Positions 1-12,781 are shown, counted from the stretch's first letter. The stretch: DNA of 64,000 bases from Gymnopilus junonius (GCA_015501075.1 JADNYJ010000001.1:930001-994000), one strand, 5' to 3'. A program made the numbers and translations. Notes: a model not told the origin generated them from the sequence alone.

Positions 1-2625
1 TATTCTCCCTAACGTAAACCACACTTGAGACCGTAGAAAAGTTGCAGCAGGCGTCCGAGGAAGCCACGGAAGCAGGCCTCGGGCTAAATCAGGGAAACCA
101 AGCAACCTTATCCTATTGCAAAATAATACTTCATACTTTGTGACGTTGGCTGGCGATATCGATTGAAGCAGACCTGTCGCATCCAAGAAATTATGGGCAG
201 AACATGCAATTTCATCAGAAATGACCACTTGTGAAATGAGATGTTGGATCAGAGAGGGCTTGGAAGAAAACTGTGCTCTGTTCGCAGATACGTTCATGTT
301 GCGCATTTGAACGATGACATCGTCAGGTGATGGTGTTGATCCATCTGCACGATCCTGAATATCCTTTCCCGCGGCTGGTTGATTTCCAACAAGACGCAAC
401 ATGGCCAATCCCCGGAAGACAGCAAAAACTTCGGCAAGAAGAGATGCATCCCATCCGTGGAGGGTGTCTGAAAGGAAAAAGAGCAAGATAATGAGTGAGA
501 GGCAAAGGTCATATCTGGCCTCGACGGAAGTGATGGTGAATGCTGCTGTTTGTGAGCTCAGCCACTTAGACGATGGAGGAGGGTTGAGAAGTTCAGTGTC
601 ACTATATTCTCGCTTGATTGCCAAATCACAGCCTCCTATGGAATCAAGGGCATTCCGAGTGGCTTTGTCGAGATCCGAGATTCTTTCTAGCCGCCCGATA
701 AACCAGCTTTCCTCCCCCTTGTCTAGACTTTCCCTGAACTTGACCCTGTGCGCTTGATCCAACAGAATCTCGGCGAACGAGAAGGCGATTTCCTGCTGCA
801 TCATGTCTATGACGTGGTTTTCAAGGCTAGAGAGCATGCGAGGACCGATCTTGGAACGCAACTCCCATAATATTGCAAAAAACTCGTATTCGGCATGAGC
901 AATTTGATTACACTCTAGTCCCCGACGGAGCCAGATAGGAACATCTTCGACGACAAGTGATCCCACTCTTTCTCGCTCCACTACCAAGACGGCATCTTGA
1001 CCTTGAGCAGCAATAGCAAGGGGCCACCGCGCGCTGCGTTCCACCTCTCTACACCTTGCAACAAAGCCTTCCCAATCTCGCTTTAAGGCAGTCCAATAAT
1101 TTGCGTGCTGATATCCACCAGTCTGTGTCTCCCGATTCAAAGTGACGGTACAGCCAACGACCGATGCTATATTTTCGTGGAGAGATGCGTATGTATGGGT
1201 AAGTTGTGGCGCTGGTGGTCCCGGAATTGAGAGACAGGCGTCAGTATATCTGTCCAGAGCAGTGCGCAGTGTAAGAGAGGAAAATACGCCTGGTTTCAAG
1301 ATGGCCGCCAAATATTTCTCCGTGAGAGATCCGGGGGAAAGGAGTTGCTCTTCCATAAATGCAGGTGTTAACTCGGGCTCCTGCATACATTGTGAAGGAT
1401 TCCATAAAGGCAAAACAGGCTGATCAGGCCGCAGCTTTGAAACTTCAATGACTGTCCTCTCAACTACCGATTGGCCTTGCCGATCCCAGAGTGCATATAG
1501 AATTCGATTGCTAATAACAAAATCCTGAAGATGACAATGGCTGGTGCGTTCAGGGCATTGAATCACCCCGAGTTCGACGAAGTGATCATGAGACGTATCA
1601 AGCACGGAAAAGAACCCGCCTGATCCTGCTGATGGAGTAGGAATGAAGACAACAGCATACATATATAGAAAGCCATTCTCTTCAGATGGTATCGAGAAAA
1701 TTTTCAGGAGATTTTGCTGCTCGGCATCGAGAAGGATATGATTCGAACCTGCTACTGCACTTGCAGAGGGATCTTTGACGTTGGGGGGTAAAGTCTTGGA
1801 CGCTACGCAACCAATTTTAGCTTTCCAAAGTCGCAAGGTACGGTCTCTTGAAAGCGTCCAGATGTCGCCGATGTCTGTAGGCCACGGATGTGAGGCGAGA
1901 GTGATGATGTCCGATGCGTTTGGGGATGCAGAAAAGAGGGAGGTGAAAGATGATAGGAATGAGCCGTGGTGGAAGACCGTTTCCACCCATTCGTCTGCGA
2001 GGAAACATGTAAACGAAGCTCAAGCTCAAGTTCATACTTCACTGGGTGAAAATTAATGCTTACCATCGTGAACGTCGTAACCCATGGAGTCCGCTTCGAG
2101 TCGCAGCATAACGCCGTTAGGTAGACTGACAGCAACACAGTGGGTCCCTTGCGCGTGTACCAAACACTCTTCAGTCTGTCCATCAGGCCAGTTTCGAATG
2201 AAGTATTCCTTTGGAAAGATGTCCTCCGTCTGGCCTTCCCACAACTTGAGGCCATTGATTGGTATAATCAGCCTATATAGTGAGCCTATATTTGTCAGCG
2301 CGAGAAGGTGCAGCTGTGATTCCTTGGAAAGAAACAAGGCAGGAGTAGGGACAATGGCAGCTGGAAATACGATTCGAAGGGGTGGCACGGACGTGGACAA
2401 TGAGGTGACCTCGATGATCAAACCATCGTGAATGAGACGCAGGAGAATAGACCCTGTTGCAGATGTTGTCGATATCGAGCTGCATATTGCGTGTTCTGCA
2501 GGCATGTCACTGCCTTGCACGATGGGTAAAGGAACATTTTGGCGCGCGGTTTGAACAATAACACATGTTGATGATGTTGAGTTCACTGAGGAGAGGTGAG
2601 TCGCGACGATAAAATGTTGGTCCAT
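1..2625 (-). CDS. NUP120: Nucleoporin Nup120/Nup160, 5' part (gene runs off the left edge)
   Basis: This is the scaffold nucleoporin of the Y-shaped (Nup84/Nup107) complex, which acts at the nuclear pore in mRNA export and pore assembly. The start codon at 2625 gives MDQHF. Exon 1 covers 2064-2625. An intron (2063 down to 1995, GTAAGC to CGCAG) joins in frame to one long exon that stays open to base 1. Family marks are the N-terminal beta-propeller stretch with ALTNIGSLYRL and EEYFIRNWPD-like text (here KEYFIRNWPDG), the block DIWTLSRDRTLRLWK, and further in LGFPDLARGLLPWLPRTPA, the helical-domain signature of Nup120/160. About 850 residues are visible. The C-terminal helical part lies outside the window. 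No frame break is seen. Upstream lies a long gene-poor stretch, so its promoter is probably not shared. Confidence 0.9.
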
Positions 2626-5600
2626 GGTGATCCGGCCTGCCAAAGGCTTTGTTAGAGGGTATCCTGTAGGAAAAGTGGCCAGAGCGTGAGTTGAGCGTTT
2701 CAGTGCAAAGAACGAGCGAGACGCGTCAATAGGCGACTGATCACGTTGGGTGAAAGTTCACATCATCAAATACAGCCAGATATACTTATATCTTATACTT
2801 ATATCTTAAGCAGATGTCGCGAATTCGTGTACATCTGTTTGCACCTCCCCCTTTTCTGGTCCATCTTTTTGCCCCTCTCATTCGCTTGGTCCTGTTCTTT
2901 GGCCGAAGCGGAGCGAGTCGGGGTCTTGTTAGGATTAACCTTAGTCTTCAAGTTGACTTCATCACTCGAAAATAAGATGACCATCTCTTGGCTGCGTTTT
3001 CCAGTGCTACTTGCTTGTCTCGTCAAACCTGATGTATCCTTGCACTTTCTTAAATATATTAATCAAATCCTCTATTGAAACGTGCACCTCGCGATGCTCG
3101 ACTCCCGCTGCCCATTGTAATCCCCACTCCGCGGTGCTTCACAAGGCTACGGATATATCTCAGGATGTCACTCCTATGTCCTTTGAAGTAACATGTAGTA
3201 TCTAACGTTGTGCCGAGTTCTTAGGCGATCTAAAGCTATCCTTGGTTCATTCCGGTCCATTTCTTGATCAGTTAAGAAAATCTGCCCAACCTCATGCTAA
3301 CACTAAAGGCTGATCGTCGGGTCTGCGAGTTTGTAACCAAAGACTTTCAACCTCTACTGACCAGAGGACTATAAATAGTAAGCAATTTTATACCAAAAGG
3401 CCACGAGGAACTTAACTTTTGGGATATCTCTTCTCAATTCCTATAGGGCCTGAATCCGTATTCCAACTGCAAATTTTGGGACGCATTTACTGCCTAATTA
3501 ATAGGAACAATAAACAGGCTTTTAATCTACCTTGTCAGAAGAGACCTCTTCCGCCGCATCATGTTGACCCAGAGCCAAAATATCGAAGCCTAGAAGAGCG
3601 CTAGTAGAAGGTTCAATTCCCCGCTATTGAATGACTCTTACGATGCGGTATAAATTAGAGAAAAATCCACCAAAAGTACAAGGATATGAGGTACAGTGTG
3701 GAGCATAGCCCATGCGGGGAATTACCGTGTTTGAGATTCCTCGGAGGCCGCAGTCACGATTGTCCATCGATGAATGTAACTATCGCTTCTTATTTCGCAG
3801 GAAAATATGACATCCTGTCATTTCTAATCTACCAGCTATGCTGCGAGTGAGTTTTGAAGCCCGGGCCATGCTTCGGCGCACCGTGCGCATGATTTCGTCC
3901 CAGTCTCGACATAAAAGGGTCAAGAAGTCCGGGAAAATGGTTCGAGCAATTGTGGTACCAAATTCAGCAAGTTGGGCTGCAGTCGTAGAAGGGGGCCCAT
4001 TGTGTAAAAAGCAGCCGTTCGAATACTAGAGGGTGAGCACGAGTTTTGGTGCAGACAATGACTACGCAATTTGTAAATGATCTCTATAGAGAATCGAGAA
4101 ACAAGACTATTATCTGATCGCAGATCACCTCGTCCTCCAAGAGAATATCGCCGAGATCTTCGTGACAGTTACTGGGGTTTTCTGGACCGGCATTAGGTGG
4201 GGTACATTTTCCTGCCCAACAGGGAACATCAAGAGGTTTAAATATTCGAGACATAACTGGTTGACAAAAGCTAAACGAAATGAGGGAGATTATGAAGACC
4301 TGGAAGCCGATCTCAAGAAAATGCATGTTCATAATATAGTGGCTCCTTTGGGAAAGGGCTATATTCGCGGAGTGGTAGACAGGTTCCACGCTGAGATGGC
4401 ATGAAGTGCTCCTGACATAAGACTGAGCATCTCAAGCAGGCAATTCACCTGTACGTTTTGTAAGACAGCATGCTTCTTCATGTTCGAAGTCAAACAACAG
4501 GACGAAAGAACAACATTTGTTCTCTGCAGTAATGGTTGACGAAATAAGGCTTGTTGCCAAAAAGGACCCTATGAGCCATTATTGTCAAGCTAAGGGCGCT
4601 GGAAGTTAATTGCCGTTTGGTTCTAATGGGTGGCCTGTTGCCGGTGTCAAATGTAAGCAATGGCCCATAGAAAGTCGGCCCAATGTTATGACAGCCTTTC
4701 CCATCGTCATCCGTTTCATTATCCGATATGTAAAGCCCACATCAAGATAAGTCTCGTATTCCCGAGGGATCCTGGAGGAGTTTCAAGTCGCCAGTTGCGA
4801 CCCATGCATTTATATAGATTAAACTCTCCAGCTGAGCCTGAGCTTTTGCTTGGGTTGGACGGCTCTCTGGAGCACACGCAGTGTTAAAAACAGGGGCGGC
4901 CCATAGAAGTCGATGCTTCCGCAATGTTTTGAATCCAAACAACAACCGAAAAAAATATTCAAGCGGGTGTGCAGAGTTTATAGTACAGGACCTAGAGATT
5001 GACACTCCGTTCATCGAAATCGACTTTTGTAATCGATCCTAAGGGCATGCGGACCTATGCGGGACGGCTATTCCTTTTTTGGCAACCGAAGTGGATTAGG
5101 TAAAGTCGGGGTAGAGTGGGAAAAGTCCAAATCTACTTTCTGACCTTGAACAGCACTATGTATAGGCAAATCATAGATCGCCGTCTCTCCCTGAATGTGA
5201 CCCTCATTTATGAATTTGCTTTTGCTTCGATTCAGAATTGACCCTTTATTGGTCACCAGTTTTCGCACCCACAGCACCAGCCATGAATTTGTCAACAGAC
5301 CAAGGCGGCCCCGATTCTTGACTATCTTGTAACTCATTGCTTCATGTCAATTGTACTGGAACGTGAATGAGACAGAACGATCTGTCCTCATGTAGATTCT
5401 AGCTCTTGAGGCCCATATTCATCAAGAGTCGATCGGAGCAGCGCGTCTTCCTCATTGTGCAGCTCGAGGGTCCATTCAAAGACAGGGAAAATTCAATTAT
5501 GGTTTCCAATATCGTTCTGGTTTCAGAATCTGGCTCTTATAAAAGGGGAGACTTGCTCTGAAAATCCTCCAGTTTCTTCGACCTTTAACTTCTAATCAAC

Positions 5601-5671
5601 ATTTTCTGCATAGTAGGTATCAACTTTTATGTGCAATTGAAAGTCCTAACTGCTCTTCAGGTTATCTTTAC
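2626..5671. other. Gene-poor 3 kb interval, no gene supported
   Basis: No protein family is recognisable here on either strand. Open frames are short and mostly lack a proper ATG. The best candidate is a minus-strand open frame of 81 codons at 3780-4025. It has no ATG at its start and follows a possible acceptor (CTCTAG). Its text (FPDFLTLLCRDWDEIM and nearby) looks protein-like, so it may be an isolated exon or the remains of a gene. A plus-strand frame at 4162-4404 ends with an acidic/basic stretch (DYEDLEADLKKM) but begins with GTG. I do not call either as a gene. Confidence 0.5.
5538..5544 (+). promoter_or_regulatory. TATA-like box upstream of the 5.7 kb orphan gene
   Basis: TATAAAA lies 134 bases before the ATG at 5672, in a CT-rich context. 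Position and sequence fit a core promoter of the small gene that follows; use as a promoter is inferred. Confidence 0.4.
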
Positions 5672-6401
5672 ATGGATATCCAATACTACGATGCCCTTCT
5701 TTTCCCCTCAGATGGTATTTTGTTTTAAAACGGGTTAATCTAATCTGCCCCTTGACTGAGACGAATCCTTGCAGGCCGCGCGCCGTCAATCGTTCAACTG
5801 ATGACGAGGTATCCCAACTACCTTTCCCCAAGATGTATCTGCCACTGATTGTTTTCTTCTTTGCAGTCCGATGCCCAACCATCATGCTGCATATACGATT
5901 TCACCTTCCCGCCTACCTCATCCAGAGGTGCACATGGATTATGTATGTCATTGAACCGTCTGTCTACGCGAAAAAAGGAGTTAATGCCCCGATTTCTAGA
6001 TTGCCGACCTTGGCTCCAGGGCTTGGAAATATCAAGTAAGTGGTTCTGTACATGTTAAGGACCTGTTCTTACGGCATGCTGACTATATTTAGCTCGTCGA
6101 GGCGCTCGATGGGATGAATCGCAAGTTTGCGAATCCGTATATTATATTTTATCCCACAATTTCTCGTGATGGGATGCCATTTCCGATCAACAAAGCGATT
6201 CGTGAAATCCAAGCGCGCGCATTCAAAGAGGAATACGCATGGCGGGGGAATATCATCATTGCAAAATATCGTGATAACCCGTTCTCGTCCATGATCGATG
6301 CCTCGATGTCGGATTTTCCGATCCTGAAAAACTATTTTATGACCCACGGGGCTCCTCGACAGGTAAATGAGTCAAATCCTTTATTATGTTATAGGCATTG
6401 A
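5672..6401 (+). CDS. Conserved Agaricomycetes protein of unknown function, about 165 residues
   Basis: The ATG is at 5672. Five short exons join in frame: 5672-5714, 5775-5808, an exon after the TTTGCAG near 5874, a short one after TTTCTAG near 6000, and a last one after ATATTTAG near 6092. The protein begins MDIQYYDALLFPSDG and carries LPHPEVHMDYIAD, then LVEALDGMNRKFANPYIIFYP, ISRDGMPFPINKAI and EYAWRGNIIIAKYRD, ending with DFPILKNYFMTHG. I have seen this pattern in unnamed mushroom proteins but know no assigned function or fold. No signal peptide or membrane segment is seen, so it is probably cytosolic or nuclear. The last codons run through a possible splice donor (CAGGTAAATG at about 6360), so the true C-terminus may differ. 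Confidence 0.7.
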
Positions 6402-6607
6402 ATACGTTTCTCCTCAAAGGCATAGGTGCCTAACTGACCCGTATTCTCTTTATCCGTAATAACATTCGATTATCCTGGGTTATATATAGTTTTACATGTA
6501 GGATTACCTAATGTGCTACGTAGGAGGCCGCCTTCATGAACTCTCACTATATGCACTACTTATGCTACATATGTACATTTATAATATATATCGCCTCCGC
6601 ATTATAA

Positions 6608-7695
6608 TTAAAGTTCCTGATGGTCTGTCTTGCTGAGCTTTTCCTCTGCCTCCTTAGCAGCTTTAGCTTTCTTGGGATCACAGTGTTCTGGTATCGGACT
6701 TGCAGGGTCAATTGGCGGATGATTCACTCTTCCTACTTTGACATAATCCTTATGTTCCACGTAGAACTGTTTCCAGTGAGTCAGGCCCTGAAATGAAGTC
6801 CAATGACTACTCAAAGAAATTAAAATGATTGCCGCTAGAACATACCCGCAGCTCTGATTCACTCATTCCTCGGGTATCATGAGTACGATGCGTTTGAAAA
6901 CAGCCCGTGCCGAAAGCGCGCGCTGCGTCAATGCCAACACTGGGATCCGATATGAAAAAATTGACAACAGGAATGATGAACTCTACGTACAAATGATGAT
7001 AAGATCCGCCTGGCTGGTAGGCCTTGCCCTTTGAAACGTCGTATACGTCCCCGTCAATCTGGCGTATCGATGTCAGACAGAATACCATATCAAGGGTCAA
7101 ACATACAGCCAAGTACAAGGGTTTGCCATTCTCTCCGTTGAAGTCTGCTAAAGCCCGCTCAGAAAACAACCGCTGATTTGTCTACCACAAGAAAATAACT
7201 TAAACCATCCGAGTGCTGGAGGTGGAGACTGGACTCACTGGCCAGTAAGTCTTGAGGCGCAACCATTTGCTTTGGTAATCCCAAGTGTAACTGCCAGCGA
7301 AGAACTTGCCCGCAAGGGCGATGCAAATCAGTGAGATAACAATAAATTTGAAAAGTCCCTTTAGAGTGACTTCTTCCGGGGCCGTAGGGTCAGGCTCAAG
7401 CGGTTCGACTTTCTCGCCTTTAGCAATCTTCTCGTCGCGTGCCTTCTTCTTTTCTAACCAAGCAGCATGTAATGTGTCCTGTTTCGCGCGGTACTCCTTG
7501 TAGCTTTATTGAATACGGCATTTCATTATTTGTGTTTTTGTTTGAAGGTGCGAGCACTTACGCAAGGAAAGGTTGGTTCGCGGATTTGTTGGATACCATT
7601 CTATTTGGAATCACAGGATCGGGTACTTTGTCACTTGATGTATCCACATATTTGGGAGGCGCTTCGCCTCCTGCCAGTTCTGGGATCCAAGACAT
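6608..7695 (-). CDS. Membrane-anchored cytochrome b5-like heme/steroid-binding (MAPR-type) protein
   Basis: About 270 residues. The ATG at 7695 (MSWIPELAGGE) is chosen because exon 1 (7562-7695) splices in phase to YKEYRAKQD. Further introns follow residues YWP, LYLA, SYHH and ESELR. A single hydrophobic segment lies at about residues 95-114 (FKFIVISLICIALAG) after a lysine-rich stretch. The cytochrome b5-like fold begins at about 138: LADFNGENGKPLYLA, GDVYDVSKGKAYQPGGSYHH, then GIDAARAFGTGCF and an acidic-site helix. This is the layout of Dap1/PGRMC-like proteins, which bind heme and support P450 enzymes or sterol synthesis. Here the membrane segment sits mid-protein after a long N-terminal tail, as in a second fungal MAPR group. 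The C-terminus is a charged lysine/glutamate tail. ER location is inferred. Confidence 0.85.
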
Positions 7696-8384
7696 GTACG
7701 AGACGGATGGAGGATCGTCCTTGTGGGTTCGAGCAAGAAGCGAAGGAACTGCTCGTGGAAATACACACAGAGAGGCGGAGACACGTCGGTCCTCACGTGC
7801 ACACTGATAAATGACGGGTTGCCATTTTGCACATCGATATCCATCCGTAGGAGTTTTCTGGCCACGACCCACTAGGACATGGATCACTTTGCCATGCACT
7901 TTCGATGCTTGCAACGGTTTGATTGCATTATTTAAGCTTCTGGTATGTGAAGTGGGTGATATACATACAGTAGTAAGGTATGAAAGAGGCACAAAAAACT
8001 GAGGAAGGATTCAATTAGTGGCGAGACAACCTAACACCTATAGAAGATGAGAGGGAGATGAGGCAGCGTAAAGTAAACAGATATTACAGAGGAAAGAGTA
8101 GCAAGTAAAAAGAATGATATATAATGAACAAAAGGAACAGATGTGTGGAAAATGAGGGATGAATTGGAAGATGCAGCGAGCACAAGACAAGAAAAAACCA
8201 AACGCCTCCGGGGGAAAAGCTGCATAAGCCAATGCTAACAGCTGTCGAAAAGAAAAAGAAAATTTACGAGAAAGAAAATGCAGAAACGATGACAGTTTAC
8301 AGAAAGATTAAGTCAATGTATGCATGTCACAATGGAATCGAGGCAGGGGAGGTTATAAGAAAGGCTAACATAGTCACATCATTA
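7696..8384. other. Intergenic interval between MAPR-type gene and RGS gene
   Basis: It holds the upstream region of the MAPR-type gene and the 3' flank of the RGS gene, both on the minus strand. Apparent open frames here have no family features and are read as noise. An A-rich, G-rich plus strand at 8040-8280 would be a CT-rich stretch on the transcribed side. Confidence 0.5.
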
Positions 8385-10570
8385 TCATGACGATTGCTGG
8401 GCTGTGTGAGCAGCTGCCGATTCAGCTGCTTGCCTGTGCTCTCGCTCGCTAGCTTGTTGTGAGATAGTGATGTAGGCGCCGCCAACTTCATCCGACGAAT
8501 TGTTTAAACCAGGAGGTGATGCTGGACCTACAGACAAGAGGTGAATATCATTCTCTGTGGGGTCAAAGTCCTCGACCCAGTTTCTCATGGCAAGGAATTT
8601 GGGTGTTTTAATGAACTGTACGAAACGCATTTATCGTTCAATATCGACGCAAACAGTAAAAGCTTCTTGTCAGCAACTCACCTTTGGTACTGAATCTGTT
8701 GCCATCAAGCGGAAGACATGGACTTGAATGCGCTCGTAGAGCCTGATCATTGTTTGGAGCTGAGTTGCATTGAAGGCGTTTGCTTGCTCCGGTTCCACAC
8801 GACCTTGGAAGGTCTTTCCAGTAAGGCTCGTCACAACCTCCTCGAGGTATTTCACCAGCTCGTTCCGCAGACCGTGGTCGATATTAAGTTCGCACTGACT
8901 TGATGGGGCAAGATAGGTGTTGTAAATCACAAACGCGGTATTGATCAAAGATTCATGATGTCTTTCCATGGCAGCTTGACCTGGAGTGTTTCTATTCCCA
9001 GGACGAGTGGCGGGTGTAGCAGCCATAGCACTGGAAGTGATGTTGAATTTCTTCTTGAAATCCTGCACGTCGAGCCAGAATGATAAATTCTCTTCGCAGA
9101 AGTTACCCCGCAGAAATTCGCGGAACAGAGAACGCAAGCCAGGTTCTTCCAGAATATATCTGAGGCGGTCGGTATTGCTCTCTTTGGAGTTTTTCTTTTC
9201 ACCAGCGTCATAATTGGCGTTAAGTTTTTCTGCCAGAGATATCCGACGATGAATTTTCGCGTCGCTAAGGCTCCCCTTTTTCACTTCTGTGGAATTGCTG
9301 TCCACGGAACCATCCTCAGAGGAACGAACGGTGGTCAGATTGGTCGAAGAAGCAGCAGGCGAATCTTGGACACCAAGAGGACGAGAGCTTTCCCAATGGG
9401 CCAGACGGCGACCTTCATCGGTGACCTTGTAGATGGCCTTTGCTGTGCAGCGAAATTCACCTTGTTGCTAGAAAAGGCAGTGAGTTCAAGGCAAGACAGG
9501 AGGTACAAGATCGTACATACGCTAACAGGGGAGTTACCACCGGGGGCTGAGCCACGGACAGTAAAGATAATAGCTGAATCGTTGTTCTTCCGTTTATCGC
9601 TCACGAGTGTGATGAGGCCGAAGCGAACAAACTGAGCTGCCATTTCCGCGGCTTCCTCTCTCCCAACAACTGATGTAAAATCACAAAGCCATTCTAACGC
9701 GGCTACGGCAGCAAAGCAATGTTTGTGGACCTGTGCGGCCTTTCCAAGAAGCGGCTGCGCACGCTCCGTCATGTCATTAAGGGTGATGCCTTTGGACCGT
9801 TCGTTGTATTTTTGAAAGATGTCTAATGGTTTATCGACAGGAGGGGAATAGTTGGGAGCTCGTCCAACAAAGCGTCGGAATAGCGCAGTGATAACAGATT
9901 GTGTGACGATGATTTCGTCGTCCGACGACCGTCGCTCAAGGTGCAGAAGTTTGATGCAAATAGGTTGAGAGCTGAAGACGGGTTGCAAATGGTCGGCATT
10001 GATACCATTCTTCGAAATGAATCGTTCCAGAACATGGAGACCTTTGGGTGTGAGTTGATAGGTTCCACGATCCTTGAAGAGATTGGATGTCGGGTCAGTG
10101 GCGTTCTCAATGAGACGAGCGTCCATGAAGTGCTGACACATGGCTTTGGCCATATCACGGGTCATGGAAAACGTGGTGGTCGTAGTGGTCGTCACAACTC
10201 GTGAAGGTTCTCTGGGATCCGGCCCTCGGTTGGATTGCGAGAACTTGAGGGAAGCTAGGTTCTGTGCTGCTTCATCACTATGCAAGCAAAGAAGGAAATT
10301 AATTGATGAGGACTTGGGAGAAAGAGGAAGACGACTTACGTGGAGAATGAATGAGGAAAAGTGCGGAAGAATTGTTTGTGGGGACCGAGCTGCAGAGATA
10401 CAATAAGGGTCGCGAATAAATCGAGGGTATCCTATTTGAATGGGAGTAATGAGTTTGGAGGAAAAACCGAGCAAGCGACGACAGACCTTCAAGTACGGCC
10501 TTCCTCGTTTTGTGGTCTTCATCATGTGAGAAGAGGTGGCCTGAGGATCTGGCTCAGCTACGGTAGGCAT
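8385..10570 (-). CDS. Regulator of G-protein signalling, DEP-DEP-RGS (Sst2/FlbA type)
   Basis: This GTPase-activating protein for a heterotrimeric G-alpha subunit damps pheromone or nutrient signalling at the plasma membrane. The ATG is at 10570 (MPTVAEPDP). Five exons join in frame, with introns after RPYLK, after HSFST, after NSPVS and after DSVPK; the stop is at 8385. The N-terminal half has two DEP-like regions: one around MCQHFMDARLIENATDP and YQLTPKGLHVLERFI, the second around ALEWLCDFTSVVGREEA and FVRFGLITLVSD. The RGS domain follows: RYILEEPGLRSLFREFL, FCEENLSFWLDVQDFKKKF, and the C-terminal helix with ATQLQTMIRLYERIQVHVFRL. Agaricomycetes usually have one clear Sst2/FlbA homologue. 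An alanine/glutamine-rich tail ends the protein. The length, about 640 residues, matches the family. No frame break is seen. Confidence 0.93.
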
Positions 10571-12781
10571 GTTGAGAGAAGAAAATAAGGAAGGAGAGGG
10601 GACGCGGAGAAGAAAAAGAAAAAAAACGGAGGAGGAGGGGGAGGAGGAGGGGGGAAGAACAGTCAGTTATGGGTCCCGTGGGAACTCGGTCCGTTGCCAA
10701 TCACAACAAGCCATTCCCACGAAGGTCCGCCTCATGTTCGCTTCTCATCCCCTGTTTGAGCCTGACCTCCGTCTCCATCATTTCTTTTTCCGCCGTGCCA
10801 TCGAAATGTCCTCACCGCTCTTCTTTGCGTCGTCGGTCGCTCTCATCTTCTCTTTCTTATCCCTCATCATGGGAGCGGCCCACCCTCAAGTCCTTGACAT
10901 CCTCTTGCTCGGTCTCGCTCAATTATCTAGTCTCCGTACTTCACCCCAACTCGAACGCGCCACTGCATCTCTATCATTCAGTGACTTGTTTTAACCTTTA
11001 GAAGTGGGCTGACATTGCCTAGTACAACGCCTGTATTCCCATCGAACTGCGTTTTCATCACTGGTACAGAACCTGGAATATCATTCTTGGATCTCACCCT
11101 TCGGCAAATGGTACCGGACTGTTGCGCAAACACTGTCTTTGTCTCATTCTCCAAGACCACAATCAGCGGACCTTTTCTGCGCTACCCTTACGTAGTGGCA
11201 ACTTTTTCGATTCTGCCCTTTTTTGCCCTCGGTCAATGTGGCCAGTATTCCAGAATCCAGACATTGGATTCTTTACCTGCCTGCTGGACACCTTTTACTT
11301 GATGGACATTTATTTGCCCCAGTCTTGCTCTAGATCTTGATTTTTTTTAACTACTTGATCGGTCAATACGCCCTATTATGCCCAAGCCCGAGGCTTCCGA
11401 TTCCGTGATCCAGCGCACCTCTCACGAAAAAGATCTCCTATCCTCTCACAATGATACTATGCTATCAATTTGACTTGTCAAGCCGGCGGTGGATAGCTGG
11501 CTCAATGGTTCGATCATGCCTCCTTTGTAATCCACACTGTTGATATCCCGATTGCCTCGTTGAATGCTGGCTTCTTGATGATATCATTTCGAATACTCTT
11601 CATGGGACCTCAGTGATCCCAAGATCTGCAAGGTGGCATGCTTAATACTAGGGCAAAGCCCCCCCGAAACTATAGCGGCGTCTGAGCGCTGATAGCAGGT
11701 CCGTATCGCTCAAGTTCTGCTCATTGCCTTTTAAATTGAATATTTCCTACCCCAGTTTTTCACTCTGGACCTGCCTGCCACAATTGCGATTCATCATTGA
11801 CGCTCTTTTGACCGCACGCGACTGGTCATTTGTCCTTGTAGTTCGGCATTCTGTTACTATATGTAAAGTGTCACAACTTCGCAGGTGTTTCAATCTTTCC
11901 TCTGACCATGGTTAAGACACCTCACCATTACTCATCATACATCGGTCCCCGACATTGACAGGCTACAGCGGCGAAACCTGGACAAAATCTGCAAAAACTG
12001 TGTTATATATAGCAGATTGACAGTAACTGCCAACAAGAGGTGAACATGGAACCCAGTGAACGTTTTAAAGATAAATGCTCGTTCTACTGCTATAACTGAC
12101 TCAAGCTCAGCCTGAAGCCATGCACTTACGGACGCTTCTTGCCAAGGGCGTTGGATTTGATATTTCCGAGACATTCGTCGACGTTCGTGTCAAATTCCGG
12201 ATGGACTGGGTAGACCTCCGCACGCCTCGTTCCTTTCTTTACTCCATGTCAGCATTTGGTGATGCAAGGTCTTGCAAGGCATTATCCTGGCATATCTATA
12301 TTGCGATCATAGGTTTCGATTTGATAGGATTTGATGGATTGCGATTGTGCCAGGTAAATATGATTGCCGAAGTGACCGGAAGGACTCCATCCACTTCAAC
12401 AACGAACTGTCTCCTACTAGTACTGAGCCACACGTAGGCTGAAACCCCTTTCCTACCTAACGCACTACAATCATTCTAGTTCAATAAATTCTTCGATTGA
12501 GAATCGAAATTCAAGCTGAAGGAAGAAATATCAGTCAACGTAAATATTATTTCTAACGCCGAGATACTTAAAGTCGTCATCCATGTTTGTATGAAGCATT
12601 AGTACATACTTCTCCTTTTCCTTGAGCTGCATGCACGCAGAATTTTGGTGTTTTAGTAGTACGTCAACCTTTCGTTGAACTGTGTGGGACGCGTGGGAAA
12701 GACATTTATACAACTTCATTCAGACTCGACTCCAGAGCCTTCCAAGCATTTTCCAGCACCTCTCTAAGATTGATAGACAGC
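10571..12781. other. Gene-poor 2.2 kb interval with a GA-rich tract
   Basis: Directly upstream of the RGS start the plus strand carries a purine tract at about 10569-10660 (GAGGAGG repeats); on the transcribed strand this is a CT-rich leader, common before basidiomycete start sites. Beyond it no gene is supported. A frame from ATG 10806 starts with a hydrophobic segment (ALIFSFLSLIMG) but soon stops. Another stretch at 11000-11340 has protein-like text in two frames, each interrupted. A short frame near 11377 begins MPKPEASDSVIQRTSHEK and stops after about 30 codons. These could be leftovers of a decayed gene; I cannot assign a family. Confidence 0.4.

Noticed and set aside
3608..3626. B-box-like GGTTCAATTCC, possible tRNA gene
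   Set aside because: The flanking bases do not form a T-stem, and no A box or acceptor stem is found at the right distance.
9249..10204. Long plus-strand open frames over the RGS gene
   Set aside because: They are antisense shadows of a gene with clear DEP and RGS domains.
10569..10994. Plus-strand frame of 141 codons rich in Glu, Arg and Ser
   Set aside because: It comes from the GA-rich tract upstream of the RGS gene, starts without a good ATG and has no family match.
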